From the NCBI GenBank assembly GCA_013398175.1, contig VZRZ01005945.1, positions 745,278 to 809,277 of the forward strand: DNA of 64,000 nt, given 5' to 3'. The notes under the pieces are model-generated. The model had not been told where the DNA came from. It saw only the letters and a list, made by a program, of their open reading frames with translations, and made no database searches. Position 1 is the stretch's first letter, and each line of letters opens with the position of its first letter. Made by a program: the position numbers and the translations under genes. Below, in pieces: positions 1 through 12,375 of the stretch. Source of the DNA: Climacteris rufus (lineage: Eukaryota; Chordata; Aves; Passeriformes; Climacteridae).

Positions 1-3000
1 CTCCATGTGGCTTTGGGCATTTCTACCTTCTTTCATAACTTGTTTCATTAGCACTTCAGGAGAGCACTTTCCCTTTCTATACAGTGAATAGTCTAAGTGC
101 AGTCCTGCCCTCAGCTTCAGCCTGTAAGTTGTGCCACAGGACAAAGACCTGTAATAAATATATTTACCGGCCTCTCCATTAAGATGCCTTTTGTGAAATC
201 CATTTGATGGAATCGTTTCACAATTACCTCAGAGTAAAACCCCAGGGCTTACAGAAATGGAAAACAGATGACATACAAATGCGTTCATCTGAATTTATTT
301 GAAAAATAAAGGCACTTTGACTGTCTTCACACATTTCCCTACACTGTTTTCACTAATTATTGTTTTCAGTGCAGATAGCAGCTACAATTAAAAGTTGCTT
401 TAGTATCTAAAATCAAAACAGCAATCTAAGATTGAAATGAGAACTCCTGAAAGTAACTAAAAAAACCAGACTCAAATGTAAAATCATCCTATTTGGCTTT
501 GTGGAGGAGGGAAAAGCAAGGGTTTTGTTCCTGTTCTTGAAGTAACAAAAAATACATGAAACTAGAATAAGAATCAGACTCTAATGGTAGGTGTAGTGAA
601 GGCTCTGGTACATAATTCATCACTCCACTAATGCATTTTGGCAGAGGATTATTTCACATGCATGGCAGGATGTGTCAGAACTTTTGATTTAGAGTTTTCT
701 CTAACAGACTCCATTTTCAAAGAAGTGCGTGATGGTTTTGCCTTCTCCCCCATAACCACTATAAAATTCACATTGAGAAATCTGACTTAAATTATACTTA
801 GAATTCCTGACACATAAAAGTAACCTGATTCAGAAAAAAAACAATGTAAATTCATGCTTGTATCCTCCTGAAGATGGTGGAATCTGGGCTGACAAAATGT
901 CACTGCCTCCCAAGTAGTGACTCAGGACTCAGAGTAACTTTTGTTAGAGTTTTCTGTATCAGGTGATAGCCTGAGACAGATGAAAAGTTGCCTGGCAAAC
1001 TCTCTCTATGGCATGAAAAAAAAAATAACATAAGATAGCAAAAGCTACTAAATGTTAAGGTCCATTAACCTCCACCTTCTAACTGATGTAGCTGTCTATG
1101 TACTTGAACAGTTTCTTAAAAATGTAAAGTTAGTTCGACCTTGTGTTCTCTTACCTGAGATCAACAACTACTTCATAGTTAACTTTAAAAAAACTTTTTA
1201 TCATTCTAATGTTTCTGACAATGTAATGTTTTTGAAAGGTAATTAGGCTTATAAAAATAGTAAAAACCAAAAATATATGTGGGAAAGGTGATGTAATTGT
1301 AGGTCACTCCAGGAACTCATGATGGCAATTTTTCTTTATGTTTTGGATTTTTTCAGAGACTGCAGTGTCTGTAGTGATAGAAAGTGGTTCATATTGAGCC
1401 TCCAGCAATATTCTAAATGATTGACTACACCCAAGGAACATCAGGTGCAGATCAAGCAAATCCTATCCACAAGATATAAATTAACAGAGTTCTTTGAACC
1501 AAAAAGGTACATTTGAGAAAATTTGGCAAATCTCCTCCTTAACATTGTTTCTGAGAAATCATACTGTGGATCTTTACATATTGTAACATACTACTTCCTA
1601 TTCTCATATTGGAATTTTAGTTTGTATTAACTGATTTTTCTATAAGGAATAAAATTACCTGTGGAGTAAGTCTAGCTAACCAAAAAAACATTTGAGTTGA
1701 CAATTAATGTCATTTATTTTTGCTATGTCTTCTGAACTGCAATATTCTATTTAACTCTGAAGGATTTTCATTGTTTTCACTATATTTATGACTTGAGCTG
1801 TGAATGCAACTGTTCTACTCCTCGCAGATCCATCAGCTACCAATAACCAAACTTCAGGTGCCAAACTTGCCTAAATAAACAAGTAGTCAGCCATTCTAAG
1901 TTTTCTGATATTTCAATTTTCATAGTTAATCTACATTAAGAAGATTGGAAAAGAGAAAATAGACTTAGCAAGGTGTACCCATCTGCAGTTTATCTACTTC
2001 TTGTTAAATTGTTAGGGATTAGATTAGTTACAAAAATGTTGTCCATGAGAAGACCTTCATTCACCCCTTGACTGGCAGCTAAATTAGACAGCTTATTTCT
2101 TTAGCTCCAGCACAGTTGGTGGTGAACTCTTTTCTCTCCAGCAGTTACATGGAGGATGGAAGATGACAAAGTTCCCAATGTAAAAGCCAACTTTGTTTCT
2201 TAAATAAAAAATTGAGAATAGTTTCCTCTCTCTTCCCTGATGCAGAAAATATACTTGTTTGCTTCAATTACAAAGTACTTTAAGACTGCTTTTAAAGCAT
2301 ACTGTTTTAAAGCCTGGCTTTAGTTTTTTACTTAAAAATTTAAGATTTAGTCTGTGAAGGTGTGTAAGGCAGCATGACTTAATAATCTTCTCTAATCTTG
2401 AAATCTGTTTGTATGAAAAATGACTTGAGTAAAGAGAAGCCAGTCCTTGCATTTTGATTGAATTTTCAGACTGAAGTCAAATTAATCCTTAGAGGTTCTG
2501 AAAACTCTTATTTATAGGACATATATCTTCTCATGCTCTGTTCAGGAACTTTGGATGTGCTGGCCAAAATTTTCAGGATTTCTTGATTTTAATCCTTTTA
2601 ATCTTCAAAATTCAATCTCTTTACATCTGTCTTTAAGATCTCCCAGATTTTCTGTTTCCTGTTTTCACTTTTCTTTGACAAGCATCTGGAGGTTTTTGCA
2701 AGCCAAGTGCACATTCTGTATCCTATAACATTAGAAGCTGAGACTCTTCATCTTGCTCTAGTTTCCAATTCCCACTCCCACTTTTCTCTTTTCACATTTT
2801 GTAACCAATTACAATAATCATAATTACCATAGCCTATCTTGCATAGCATCAATTTACATTTTGTCTAAGAGCAATCATACAAAAGATGTTAATGTCCTGA
2901 AAGCAGATCAAAGCTCATTCTTCCATTGCAGAATGTTTAAAATTAATCAGGAAACACGACTTACAAATTGTACTATGGGGCTGAAACAAACTCAGAAAAT

Positions 3001-4091
3001 AAATTTTGGATTTAGGCTGGCCGTCTGTTTTAAGTCATTGGAAAAAAAAATGCCAGGTGACTTAAGGACAGCATTTTCAGCATGAATTAACTTTCTTAGG
3101 TTCCTGCAGCTTCAAGACTGTAAGCTAAGGTACCCAGACTTATTGTGTGTATTTTGTACCACTTCTCTCCATTATTTTTTTATTGTCCTAAAATAACGAA
3201 AATGCCTGTTGGTACTCAGTAACTAAAATTATGAGCCCCAGGCATATTCAGTTTGAAAAACATAGATTGGCAGCTAATCACAGGAAAGATTTAATGATTT
3301 TTTGGGGAGTTATTTTTAGCTATGAACTATACTCTGGAAAGAGGGGGTATTTGCTGATGACAAGGAATTGCTGCAATCACTTGAGGTTCCTCAATTTGAG
3401 AGACTGCAAATAGGACATGATGGATATGAAAGTGAAACATTTATTGTGTTCAGTCTATAGAAACTTAAAGAAAAGTAGTAGGAAGAATAAGAGATATACA
3501 TTGAGCAAAATGAGGAGACAAGTAAAATATCAGTTACATTAACTTCAACTCCTTCACAGCTGTTTAAAACTGGAGGTCAGTATCCAAGGAACAGTTTCTT
3601 ATGCTGGAAAAAAATATATAAGGAAACTCTGGTCAGGTGCACCATGCCAGCTTGTGAGTACTGATATATAAGTTTGCTGTGGACTTGAGTGCATACATAT
3701 CTTAATTTTTTCTCTTAATTTCTGTTATATAAAATTGTGCTTCCTTGTACTCGTACTTGTTAGATGCAATACCTTAATGTTAAGCTAACAACATTTTTAG
3801 GACAAGGTTTTAGTAGATTTTTCATAAAAATTACCATTCTGGTATCCTGTTTCCTCTGGTGGCCACAGGTAGATGTCCAGGGAAGAGCGTAAGAACAGAG
3901 GCAGCATGTTTTGAACACCTTAATCTTCCATTTTTACCTTAATTGTTGCTTTACACTCTTTTTCAAAGCTTTTGGCTAACCCTGTCACAATTTCTTGTTT
4001 TTCTTACCATCTTCTAAATGTGCTCATAGAAAATTGTATCACTTCAATTTCTCACACATTTGAAGTCCAATTTCAAAACTTTATTTTTGAA
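1..4091. other. AT-rich intergenic stretch, no gene seen
   Basis: This stretch is AT-rich and CpG-poor. Open frames are at most about 75 codons, none resembles a known protein, and there is no ORF pair with splice-like flanks that I would defend. I recognise no repeat family here. Around 3860-3935 there is a slightly more GC-rich block (GGCCACAGGTAGATGTCC region) that looks like an old repeat piece, but I cannot name it. Confidence 0.6.
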
Positions 4092-4097
4092 GCTGTC

Positions 4098-4445
4098 TAT
4101 TACCGCGATGCCTGTTATTACGGCTTATCCCGGTAATCAGTCGAAGACGCAGAAATAATGAGAGCTGGACTTCGGGCTGTGTTCAGAGCAAGGGCGGAAA
4201 GCGGGGAAAACCCCTTTCGTTTAATTCTTATATACACTTTTAGAAATCACAGATCATTGGAGAAAGTTAACACTTCCGTCCTTAACTATATTGGTTACAA
4301 GAAGTGTCCGTCAAAGGGATCTGTGTCCATGGGAAAGGAATGTAAAAAGATAATTTTTACAACAACATAGTTATGTTTACAGAAATCGTCCTTGAGACTG
4401 TCTAACAGAGAAAACTAGCTATTTTACAGTGAAAAATGGGCAACA
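4098..4445 (-). mobile_element. Solo LTR, family A (class II-like ERV), copy 1
   Basis: Read on the minus strand, this begins TGTTGCCC and shares its layout with copies at 5292, 19644 and 37468: a block around GTGATTTCTAAA, a TATA-like GTATATAAG just after it, then a purine/pyrimidine-biased 3' part. It is bracketed by a perfect 6-bp duplication GCTGTC (4092-4097 and 4446-4451), which fixes both ends. The minus-strand 3' terminus reads ...TAATA instead of the usual CA, consistent with a point change. No internal retroviral sequence lies on either side, so this is a solo LTR left by LTR-LTR recombination. A 6-bp duplication is typical of alpharetrovirus- and ERVK-like integrases; the class assignment is therefore inference. 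It is more diverged than the other copies and still keeps several CpGs near 4104-4200. Confidence 0.86.
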
Positions 4446-4451
4446 GCTGTC

Positions 4452-5285
4452 GTTGAATATTGTGGTGGGGCTTAGGAGTAACATATTTTTTTCATTTCTT
4501 CAAGGCATTGTCAACTTGCATTCCTTAAATTTCTCTTCAATAAATACAGTCTGAGTTTGTGCTGAACTGAGTCCAAGCTGTGACTATTTATTAGAATACT
4601 CTTAATGTATAAGCTATTGAGTTACCTTTTCTTGCCAGATAATTGCCTCATTAATTTTATAAGATACTGAGGGTACAGGACTTGACCAGGAACAAAACAA
4701 AAAAGAGCTTAGTAATGCATTCCTAGAAGTGGAGAGGCAAACTATGCTGGCTAGTGCAAATAATCTTTCAGTGTTACTTTCAAATTACTCAAATGAATTA
4801 TCCTCCTCATTGTGTTTACATTCTCATTCTACTAGCAGGTAAGTTTGTGCAATTATCCTACTTTATTGTTTGTTAGTGGGTGTGTGAAAAGTGTACTCTA
4901 TATCTGCAAATAGTCACATTCCATTTGACTACTAATGGACAAAAGAAAGATGTACCTCGTGGTCTGTGTCCAATTGACACAGCTTGAAAATTGAAACATT
5001 ATGTATGAAGAGTTAGTTGTAACAACGCCAATTACAGGGTGAGAATTATTGCCATGCTCTGGCTGGGGTTTTGCAAATGCTAATTTGGACGCATATGGAC
5101 AGAAAAGTTGTTTTAAGTTTATTTGAGCAGTGTGCTGATGTCAGTAAAGGAAGCTTGTGAGAGCTCGGCAGCCTTGAAGCACATTTACATGAGCTGCAAA
5201 CATCAGTGACCAAATGCCATCTCTACAGAGCTTTGCTTGGCTGAGGAGGCTCACCTGGGCAGCGGAGCACTGCCAGAGAGGATTC
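4452..5285. other. Spacer between two inverted family-A LTRs
   Basis: About 830 bp of mostly AT-rich sequence separates the minus-strand LTR at 4098-4445 from the plus-strand LTR at 5292-5606. I see no gene and no recognisable internal retroviral sequence. Each flanking LTR has its own target-site duplication, so the two were separate insertions and this spacer is ordinary host DNA. Confidence 0.6.
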
Positions 5286-5291
5286 AACAGA

Positions 5292-5606
5292 TGTTGCCCT
5301 GATTTTTGCAGTTCTGGATGTTGTCATTCTTTTGTAGCTAGTTTCTCACACTTTTCTCTGTAAACATGGCCATGTTATTGTAACTGTATCCTATCACTTG
5401 CATTCCTTTCTCCTGGACACAGAACTTTGATGGACATTTCCTTTGACCACTGTAATTGAGGGAGGAAGAACTCATTTCCTCCAATGAATAGTGATTCCTA
5501 AATGGATATAAAAAATAAAGAAGGCGGGTCTTGCCCCCTTCCTTCCTTCTCTCTGATCCTGGTAACAGGTGCCTCTGTCTCTTCCTTTTGTGTCGTTACT
5601 GTGACA
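5292..5606 (+). mobile_element. Solo LTR, family A, copy 2
   Basis: The element starts TGTTGCCCTG and ends TTACTGTGACA, giving canonical TG...CA termini. It is flanked by a perfect 6-bp duplication AACAGA at 5286-5291 and 5607-5612. It is clearly homologous along its length to the copy at 19644-19949, with shared blocks such as TTCTTTTGTAGCTAGT, ATGGACATTTCCTTTGACCA and CTGTGACA. The promoter is visible as GGATATAAAAAATAAAG near 5503-5518, where the TATA box and an AATAAA hexamer overlap. No gag, pro, pol or env remnant adjoins it, so it is a solo LTR. Class II (ERVK/alpha-like) origin is inferred from the 6-bp duplication. Confidence 0.92.
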
Positions 5607-5719
5607 AACAGATGATTCAAACAACTGCGAGTTTTATTGTCTTCTCTCTCCTCTGTCTCTACCTCCCTTATGACCTGTGAGGAAAATACTATCATGGAGA
5701 ATATAAAGAGGGATGACTA

Positions 5720-6070
5720 ATGGGGGAGAGACTGTTGGGATGTGTCTCAGGCCCAGCACAGCCTCTACTCTTTGGACCCCCCAGCTTCAGGTCCTGCAGT
5801 GCCATGGGAGCGCACAGCCCTCAGCCTCAGGGTCTGGATCCCGATCCCCACGCACCAGCTGATGTCCCAGCCCATCTGCACGCCCAGGGAGGAGCCTGTC
5901 CTGAGGCTGTGGCTGCCCCTGCATGCCCTGCCCTGCCCGTGCTGGGGGGTCAGGCCCTGTGTGCTGTTCCCTGTGGACCCAGGAGCCCCTGAGATCCCTG
6001 GCCCTCAGCCCAGGGAGCTGCCAGCTCCCCAGCATCCTGCCAGATTCACTGCAAACCTTGGCTTTCTCTT
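5720..6070. other. Unidentified GC-rich patch
   Basis: About 350 bp of strongly GC-rich, CCTG/CAGC-rich sequence with abrupt edges sits in AT-rich surroundings, just after a solo LTR. Open frames overlap here on both strands (for example 5742-6113 on plus, 123 codons, and 5787-6035 on minus). Several unrelated frames staying open together is what a GC-rich, stop-poor segment gives by chance. The plus translation is rich in Pro, Leu and Cys and I recognise no domain. It could be an unclassified repeat fragment, part of a retroviral internal region, or an exon of a non-coding transcript. I do not assign a function. Confidence 0.4.
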
Positions 6071-6113
6071 TGAAACTTCAAGAGTTGTGATCTTAATACT
6101 CATGGAATGCTAA

Positions 6114-7215
6114 TGAAATAAATCATTTTAATGCATTTTTTTTAATTCTAGAAGGTAAGAGAAAACTCAATGAAAAGTACAAATACTCACTTCTTAATAA
6201 CCTCCTTACTATTAATACAATTGAAGAAGAAATTTGTGGAAATAAGATCCACACAGCTCATCTGTTCCAGTTTGGTATCATTATGCAGGATGAGTATACT
6301 AATTGGGAAATCAGTATACATGAACATATCCATCTTTCTGCCCAATGAATAAGGTCTAAGACAATACATACAGCACTGTCTGTGCTAATGCACTAGATCA
6401 TCTGAATCAGACACAGAAAATCTGAGCTATTGCTGTTTTAACTAGATAAGTTGGAGGATTAGACCATTAAAACATTAAATGATATCAGTTATTAGTTATT
6501 TTTATTAGAACATTATTATTCTTATTATATTCTTCAGTTATTTTTATTCACAGCTATTCTTCATGTTTTTGTTGTATGTATGCAGTGTATCTCTCTTGCC
6601 AGTAACAATTTTTTATATGACACAAACCACATCTTGTAGTGCAGTCTCAGAACCAAGCTGAGATATGACTGTAGAACATTTCTGTATTTGTTTGTATGAT
6701 GTTGAATTTCGGCTCCCATAAATATATTTTGAAATGGCAATGCTTGTAACCAGCATATTGATGCTAGGCTGGCCTATTAGTCAGTCAGTTTTCTTGTCTC
6801 TAACATATGTAGAGAACACCCACAGCTACATATAAAGTACACTTGATAAATACAATATCATGAGGAATGAGGAAGTGATGTGGTAGCACTTGTCCTTTTA
6901 CTCATTCTCAGGATGGCAAATAGGGTGGGATGACTGGGTAGGTTTGACCATTTATCCATCTGTCTTTATTTTGCAGGTCTTATGTTGTAATACAGCAATT
7001 ATATTTCTCTGCCATATTTACCCTAGCTGGATATTCTCTTGTCCTTTTTTTAAATCCAACTCTTGGAAGCCCTAGGCATTCATGTTAGTCTTCCAGATAA
7101 AGGTCTGTTTTTATAATTTATTATTGTCATGGAGACAGCCATACAACAGTTAAAGTGACATTACTGAGATCAGGGGAGAGTTAACATCTCTTAAGATCAA
7201 ACATTCAGACATCAT
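6114..7215. other. AT-rich stretch, nothing recognised
   Basis: No gene and no repeat that I can name. Frames are at most about 60 codons. The sequence has ordinary AT-rich composition with several TATTAT-type runs near 6480-6540. Confidence 0.55.
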
Positions 7216-7264
7216 GTCAGATCTTTAAGATCCCTTCCAACCCAAGAAATACTATGGTTCTATT
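7216..7264 (+). mobile_element. CR1 LINE 3'-end remnant
   Basis: The run ATCTTTAAGATCCCTTCCAACCC followed by a degraded ACTATGGTTCTAT matches the terminal 3' untranslated part of avian CR1, where a CTTCCAACCC block precedes ATTCTATGATTCT repeats. Only about 50 bp are recognisable, so this is a severely 5'-truncated or eroded copy in plus orientation. It lies about 500 bp from the longer minus-strand CR1 at 7759. Confidence 0.65.
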
Positions 7265-7758
7265 TAAAAAATATTGAACCTTGAAAGACCATAACATGCT
7301 AAACTCTCTAGCCACTCTAGGGCTATTTTCAGTAGGGAAATTTTTAATATTTACAGGTTAAATCCTGTGAATCTAATCTACGTTTCTCTTCTAAATTTAT
7401 AAGTATATCCACAGCTTTTCTTCTGTATATGGTTTAAAATTTTGCCTTTTCAGTAAACCTGACCAGCTTGACACTTGTTTCATCTTGTTCAAGACCTTTA
7501 AAGTAGGTGCTCCTCTGTCTACTAAGCAGATAAGTATATTAAATGTCCTCAGAGTTCAATTTATGTGATGACTGTATTTAGTTCTAGACAAAACCACTTC
7601 TGTTCAAATAACAATCATATAGATGATGTTTCCTATCCATCTCTTAAATCAAAATCTCCAGCATTAAAGGGAAGAAAAAAGATTCCCTCCAATCCCAGCA
7701 ACTCCTTCACTACCAGCATCTGGTTCTAAGGAAAACTTTCAATCTGTGTGGTGAGGTT

Positions 7759-8670
7759 AGAATCACAGAGTCATAGAATACGCTGTGTTGGAAGGGATCC
7801 ATCAGGAACATTGAGTCCAGCACCTGGCCCTGTGCAGGACACTCCAACCACACCATGGGCCTGAGAGCATTGTCTAAATGCTTTTTGAACTCAGACAAGC
7901 TCAGTGCTTTGACCACTTCCCTGGGGAGCCTGTTCCAGTGCTCAACCACCCTCTGGGTGAAAAACACTTTCCCGATATCCAACTTAAACCTCCTCTGACA
8001 TAACTTCAGGCCATTGCCTCAGGTCCTGTCACTGGTCACCAGAATGAAGAGATCAGTACCTGCTCCTCCACTTCCCCTCATGAGGATATTGAAGACCACA
8101 ATGGGGTCTCCCCTCTCCCCCCTCCCCTCAGCCTCCTCTTCTCCAGGCTGAACAAACCAAGTGACTGAGCCACTTCTCATCAGGATTCTCCTCCAGACCC
8201 TTCACCATCCTAGTGGCCCTCCTTTGGACAATAATAGCTCAACGTCTTTTTTGTATTGTGGAGCCCAAAACTGCCCCCAGCACTGAAGGTGAGGCTGCCC
8301 CAGCCCAGAGCAGAGCAGGACAATCCCCTCCCTTGCCCAGCTGGCAATTCTGTGCCTGATGCACCCCAGGACGGGGTTGGCTCTCACTGCTGCCAGGGCA
8401 CTGCTGACTCATATTCAACTTTCTGTCAACCAGAACCCCCAGGTCCCTTTCCACGATGCTGCTCTCCAGCCTCTCATTCCCCAGTCTAGACACACGTCCA
8501 GCGTTTCCCCATCTTAAGTGGAGAATCCAGCACTTGACCTTATTAAACTTGATACAGGAGATAATTCCCCATCTCTCTAATTTGTTGAGGTCTCTCTGCA
8601 GGGCCTCCTTGCCCTGACAGCTCCTCCCAACTTAGTGTCATCAGCAAACTTAGTATTCCTTTGAGTCTGG
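7759..8670 (-). mobile_element. CR1 LINE, 5'-truncated, 3' half of ORF2 plus tail
   Basis: On the minus strand this is the end of CR1 ORF2 and its 3' tail. Translation shows ERDLGVLVDRKLNMSQQC (about 8395-8445), the conserved region downstream of the reverse-transcriptase catalytic core. Further on comes VVEHWNRLPREVVKA (about 7895-7945), the CR1 ORF2 C-terminus. The 3' end is near 7760, where the plus strand reads AATCACAGAGTCATAGAAT, the inverse of the CR1 tail. The 5' break near 8670 is the usual result of incomplete reverse transcription. The frame is interrupted between the two blocks, so the copy is dead. It is the best preserved CR1 in the window and probably fairly young. There is no obvious target-site duplication, as is normal for CR1. 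Confidence 0.93.
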
Positions 8671-11600
8671 GTTTGTGTACCCAAAATCTAATACTTCTGC
8701 TTCAGAGAAAAAAGTCATCTGCTTTTTCATGTAGCCTCTTTGGTCATGAGCCGGCAACTCAGAAAATCCTAGTCTCTCCAAGAGACAATTAAAATATATA
8801 CAAATAGTTACTGGAAAAATAATTACTTGAGTGCTTAAAGCCTGACCTAGTCATTTTATTATGTTAAGCTCTAAGTTTTATGTTTTAAACCCCTTATATT
8901 TTAAAAAACCCTCTTACTCCATATTTTGAAAAGTGGTGATATTGACACCTGAGAGTCAGAATAGCTGTAGCTGTGATTCTGCTCAAACACAGGAATCCTC
9001 TGTAAACCTCAGTTTGTTGCCACATCGCTGTAAAGGGACTGTCTTTGCTCCACCCTTCACAGTTTTCTGTTTTAGGATTCATCTTACTTAGTAAGAAAAT
9101 TATAGTGAATTCTAGTTTGTGGTACTTAATTCCCTCCAGATACCGATTAAGGAATATTAGGTATTTAACTCAGAGATATAAATCAAAGCTAATTTCAAAA
9201 TTTAGTTTTAGATTTGTTCAAAACACTTGAAATTGTCTTTCTTGTTGGCAAGTTTCATGGAGGTCACAGATTCTCATCAGCTCTTATCTTGTGAAGGAAT
9301 ACTGAAAGCTGTAAAAACTAAGCATATTTTTAGAAATATAGGAGACAGTATTTTTTTTCAAATTCCTTTGTCTCTGGGAGGGGAAAAGAGGTTCTTTTGA
9401 ATTGAAACTATATTTAAAAGAAAACAAACAAAAAACCACACACCCTCCAGCATGTGGAAATTCTGCTTGTCAGCGAGTTATATAGATTTCACTCAAGGCT
9501 TGTTGCCTAAACTCTGGTGTTTAGTGCCTGGTTATCAATCCTCTGAATGACTTAACCATGTTAAATGTGTAGTCTACTATTCCAGTTCAAAAACCCCAAG
9601 ACTCTGAAGTGTCCACAAATGTAAGAAAATAGAAAAGCAGTGGAAGAAAAAATTTAAGTTACAATTCAACACCTAAAATCTGTTACAATTCCAGAGAGCC
9701 TCAAGGGTCTTAGCAGGTAATTGGTTATTAACTGGAAGAAACATTCCTGTTAGGCAGAGTTGTATTATCTTAATACCCAATGTACTCCACTTTTTGTTGT
9801 TGTTGTTGTGGAGAAAACTGCATGAGGGACAGGCCTGGTGGCAGGCATTAACGTTTTCCTTCAGGGGAAACACAGGCATTCACAAGGGAAAACTGGAAAA
9901 AAAAAGAAAGTTAAAATTCTATATGTCTAGACATCTATATATCTAGACATCTAGACATCTATATATATATCTTGACTAAAACTGTGTCTGGTAGCTTTAA
10001 ATTAAACCCTGGCTTCCCTCAAGTCTATTGCACACTTCATTTGATTTCCTTGAGGACAAGTTTTCTATTTAAATTTTCTTCACCTAAATTTATGTAGTCA
10101 GACTGTGTCAAGCAACTAATGAGTAAGATATTCAAGAAGTGACTGTAGCATTTTTTGAAAGAGCGATATCTCTCATAATTAGCCTTATTTTCTCTTAGCA
10201 AACAGTAAAACCTTCATGAGTACAACATAATTCATGTATCCATAAATCATGAAACTTTACATTATTACTGATATCTTAGTACTGATTACTACTTTAAATA
10301 TTTTTAAACCTCAATTTGCTCCTTCGCTTTTTTTCTGTTATATTTTTTATTGTTTCCCTGAATGAAAGCACTAAAGACAGATTGGCAGTGTGACCATAGC
10401 ACATAAACCCAGCTAGAAAGACAATTAATTGATTCAATCTGAGATTAATGCCAAGACAAAATGAGTTTATTTTCTTCATTAAATGAATCACTGCTGCCTT
10501 CTGAAAATGTTTGGTCAATACCCATTCTTATGAATCAATATTGCTTATAAGACTGAATATGAAAAGAAAGCAAAATCAGTTTCAAAAGTACCAAAATATA
10601 GACACAAACGAATATGCCAATGGGACAGTGCAAGAGTTTATCTTCAACCACTGAGAGGAATTGGAAAGGCAAACTCACTGAGGAAGATTATTAGGATCCA
10701 TGTTCTGTGGCTTTGATAGCACCACCTCTCCTGCTTTCATTAGCATCAAATTCATCACACTCAAGTATCTACAAAATGCCTCATAAGGATGCGCTCCAGA
10801 CAACTTATTTCTTGAAAACACAATTTTCTAATCTGACATGAGCCTTTGACATATGCTTTTATTGAGCCATTTCTAGCTTGTTACCATACTATGTTCCTTT
10901 TCAAACTGCTTTTTAAGTATACACCCTGGTACAAAGTTAGGAGTTGAAATTAAATGCAGCTTCTTCAGTGCTTTTCTAAACTGTTCCTCTGTCAAGAAAG
11001 TATCAATTATTCTAAAATACAGCTGTGTGAACAGTATGAAGATTGTTAGGTCCTACTTGCTTTAGAAGTACAATACAAATTCAGGCGCTTCTTTTTTCTT
11101 TTCTTTTTAAGCTGAAAATATGTAGAAATTCTCCTCAAATACCTGAGATTGCCTAATATAAACACCTGTAAGGACTTTTGTGGGAAGTTCTCCAGAGATT
11201 CTGTTCTAAGATGTACTGTCAAGAATTTGTTTAAAGGATCTATTGCATCAAGGTGAATGTATGTGCATATTGGATATTGGATGTTGGATTGCTTTGCTTA
11301 TTTTTTCATTTTTCAGTTCATTTGCAAAGAAAATACAAAACTCTGGATGCCCCTAAGGTCTCCACACTTCTCAGTGAATGTGTACTGTTTTAAAGAGAAC
11401 AGGAGGGAATGGAAGACAGAAAGAGATGGAAATGCATCAACAATTTTATTGTCAAAAAGCAATATAGAAAAGTAGGGCCTCAATAACAGCATTAATCTTC
11501 CTCTGATGGTTTTTCAGTTAACAGATCTCACGAAACAAGTACTGCATTATGTCTGCATGTACCTGCTGAGCTTTACCTTTCCTCTTCTTGACTCTACCAT

Positions 11601-12100
11601 TTATTATTCAAAAGGCTGTTAGACATCCAGAGCAAATAGTTGAAAGACCCGAAAGTTGTTTTCTGATGTGTAGCTGACTAATAATGAAGCTTTTGTCTAA
11701 CTTCAGTTTGTATCCAAGTGAAATGTGGCTCATATGCACCTAACTTCATAAAGTACTAAAGACTGGAGTGCATGGTAATTGTACTAATAATTATTATAAT
11801 AATAATATGGTACTTTATGATCCTGCTCTTCACAACAAACGTTTAAGGGGCAAAATAATTCATATTTCCCAGGGAAATGCTGGTTACTGTAAGTATTTTA
11901 TAAAATAGTTTTCATCTTGATTGGAAAGAAGAATATAGATTGAGTACTAAGGAGTAAAAAAATATCATATAAAAATAGCAGATTAATATTACTTTAATCA
12001 CCAATCCAATTAACCAATAATATTAATAAAATTGAGGCACTCAAGCTGGCTTCTTTGGAGGTAAGTCAGACTTTTTAAACAGCTTCTAGGGAACAACTTG
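8671..12100. other. AT-rich stretch with short simple repeats
   Basis: No gene seen. Contents noticed: a GTT trinucleotide run near 9794-9809, a CTAGACAT-based tandem/palindromic tract (listed separately), and ATT-rich microsatellite-like DNA near 11785-11810. Frames stay below about 75 codons and lack recognisable domains. Confidence 0.55.
9919..9972. repeat. CTAGACATCTATATA tandem tract with palindrome
   Basis: Three to four imperfect copies of an element containing CTAGACAT alternate with TATATA runs. The 12-mer ATGTCTAGACAT (9923-9934) is a perfect palindrome, so the tract can fold into hairpins as well as slip. It looks like a young AT-rich minisatellite or microsatellite seed. Confidence 0.7.
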
Positions 12101-12295
12101 ATAGCCGTCTTGCTGCTATAACACACACAGACACGCCTGCCCTGCTCCTCATCCCAGATAAGGTCTGGGAAGATCTGCATCCTCACAAGTCACCTGGAAC
12201 AGGGTTTCTTCCTGCCTCTAAGTTCAAGTTTCAGAGGACTCTGTGCAGCTCCCCAAAGGTTTCTGTGCTCTGAAAGTCACGGGATATCATATTTA

Positions 12296-12375
12296 GTGCT
12301 GTCTCCGTGCGGAGAGAGGCGCAGCCGGCCGCGGCTCACTGGCTGGTGCTGCGCACAGGCGGTACCACAGCTGAG
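12296..12375. other. Short CpG-dense patch
   Basis: Roughly 80 bp contain about eight CpG dinucleotides, including GCGCAGCCGGCCGCGGC, in a region otherwise almost free of CpG. The edges are sharp. It may be the residue of a recent GC-rich insertion or a small unmethylated regulatory element. No LTR termini or target-site duplication were found, so the nature is unresolved. Confidence 0.45.

Noticed and set aside
3860..3935. GC-richer block beginning GGCCACAGGTAGATGTCC
   Set aside because: Suggestive of an old interspersed repeat but I could not place it in any family or find another copy in the window.
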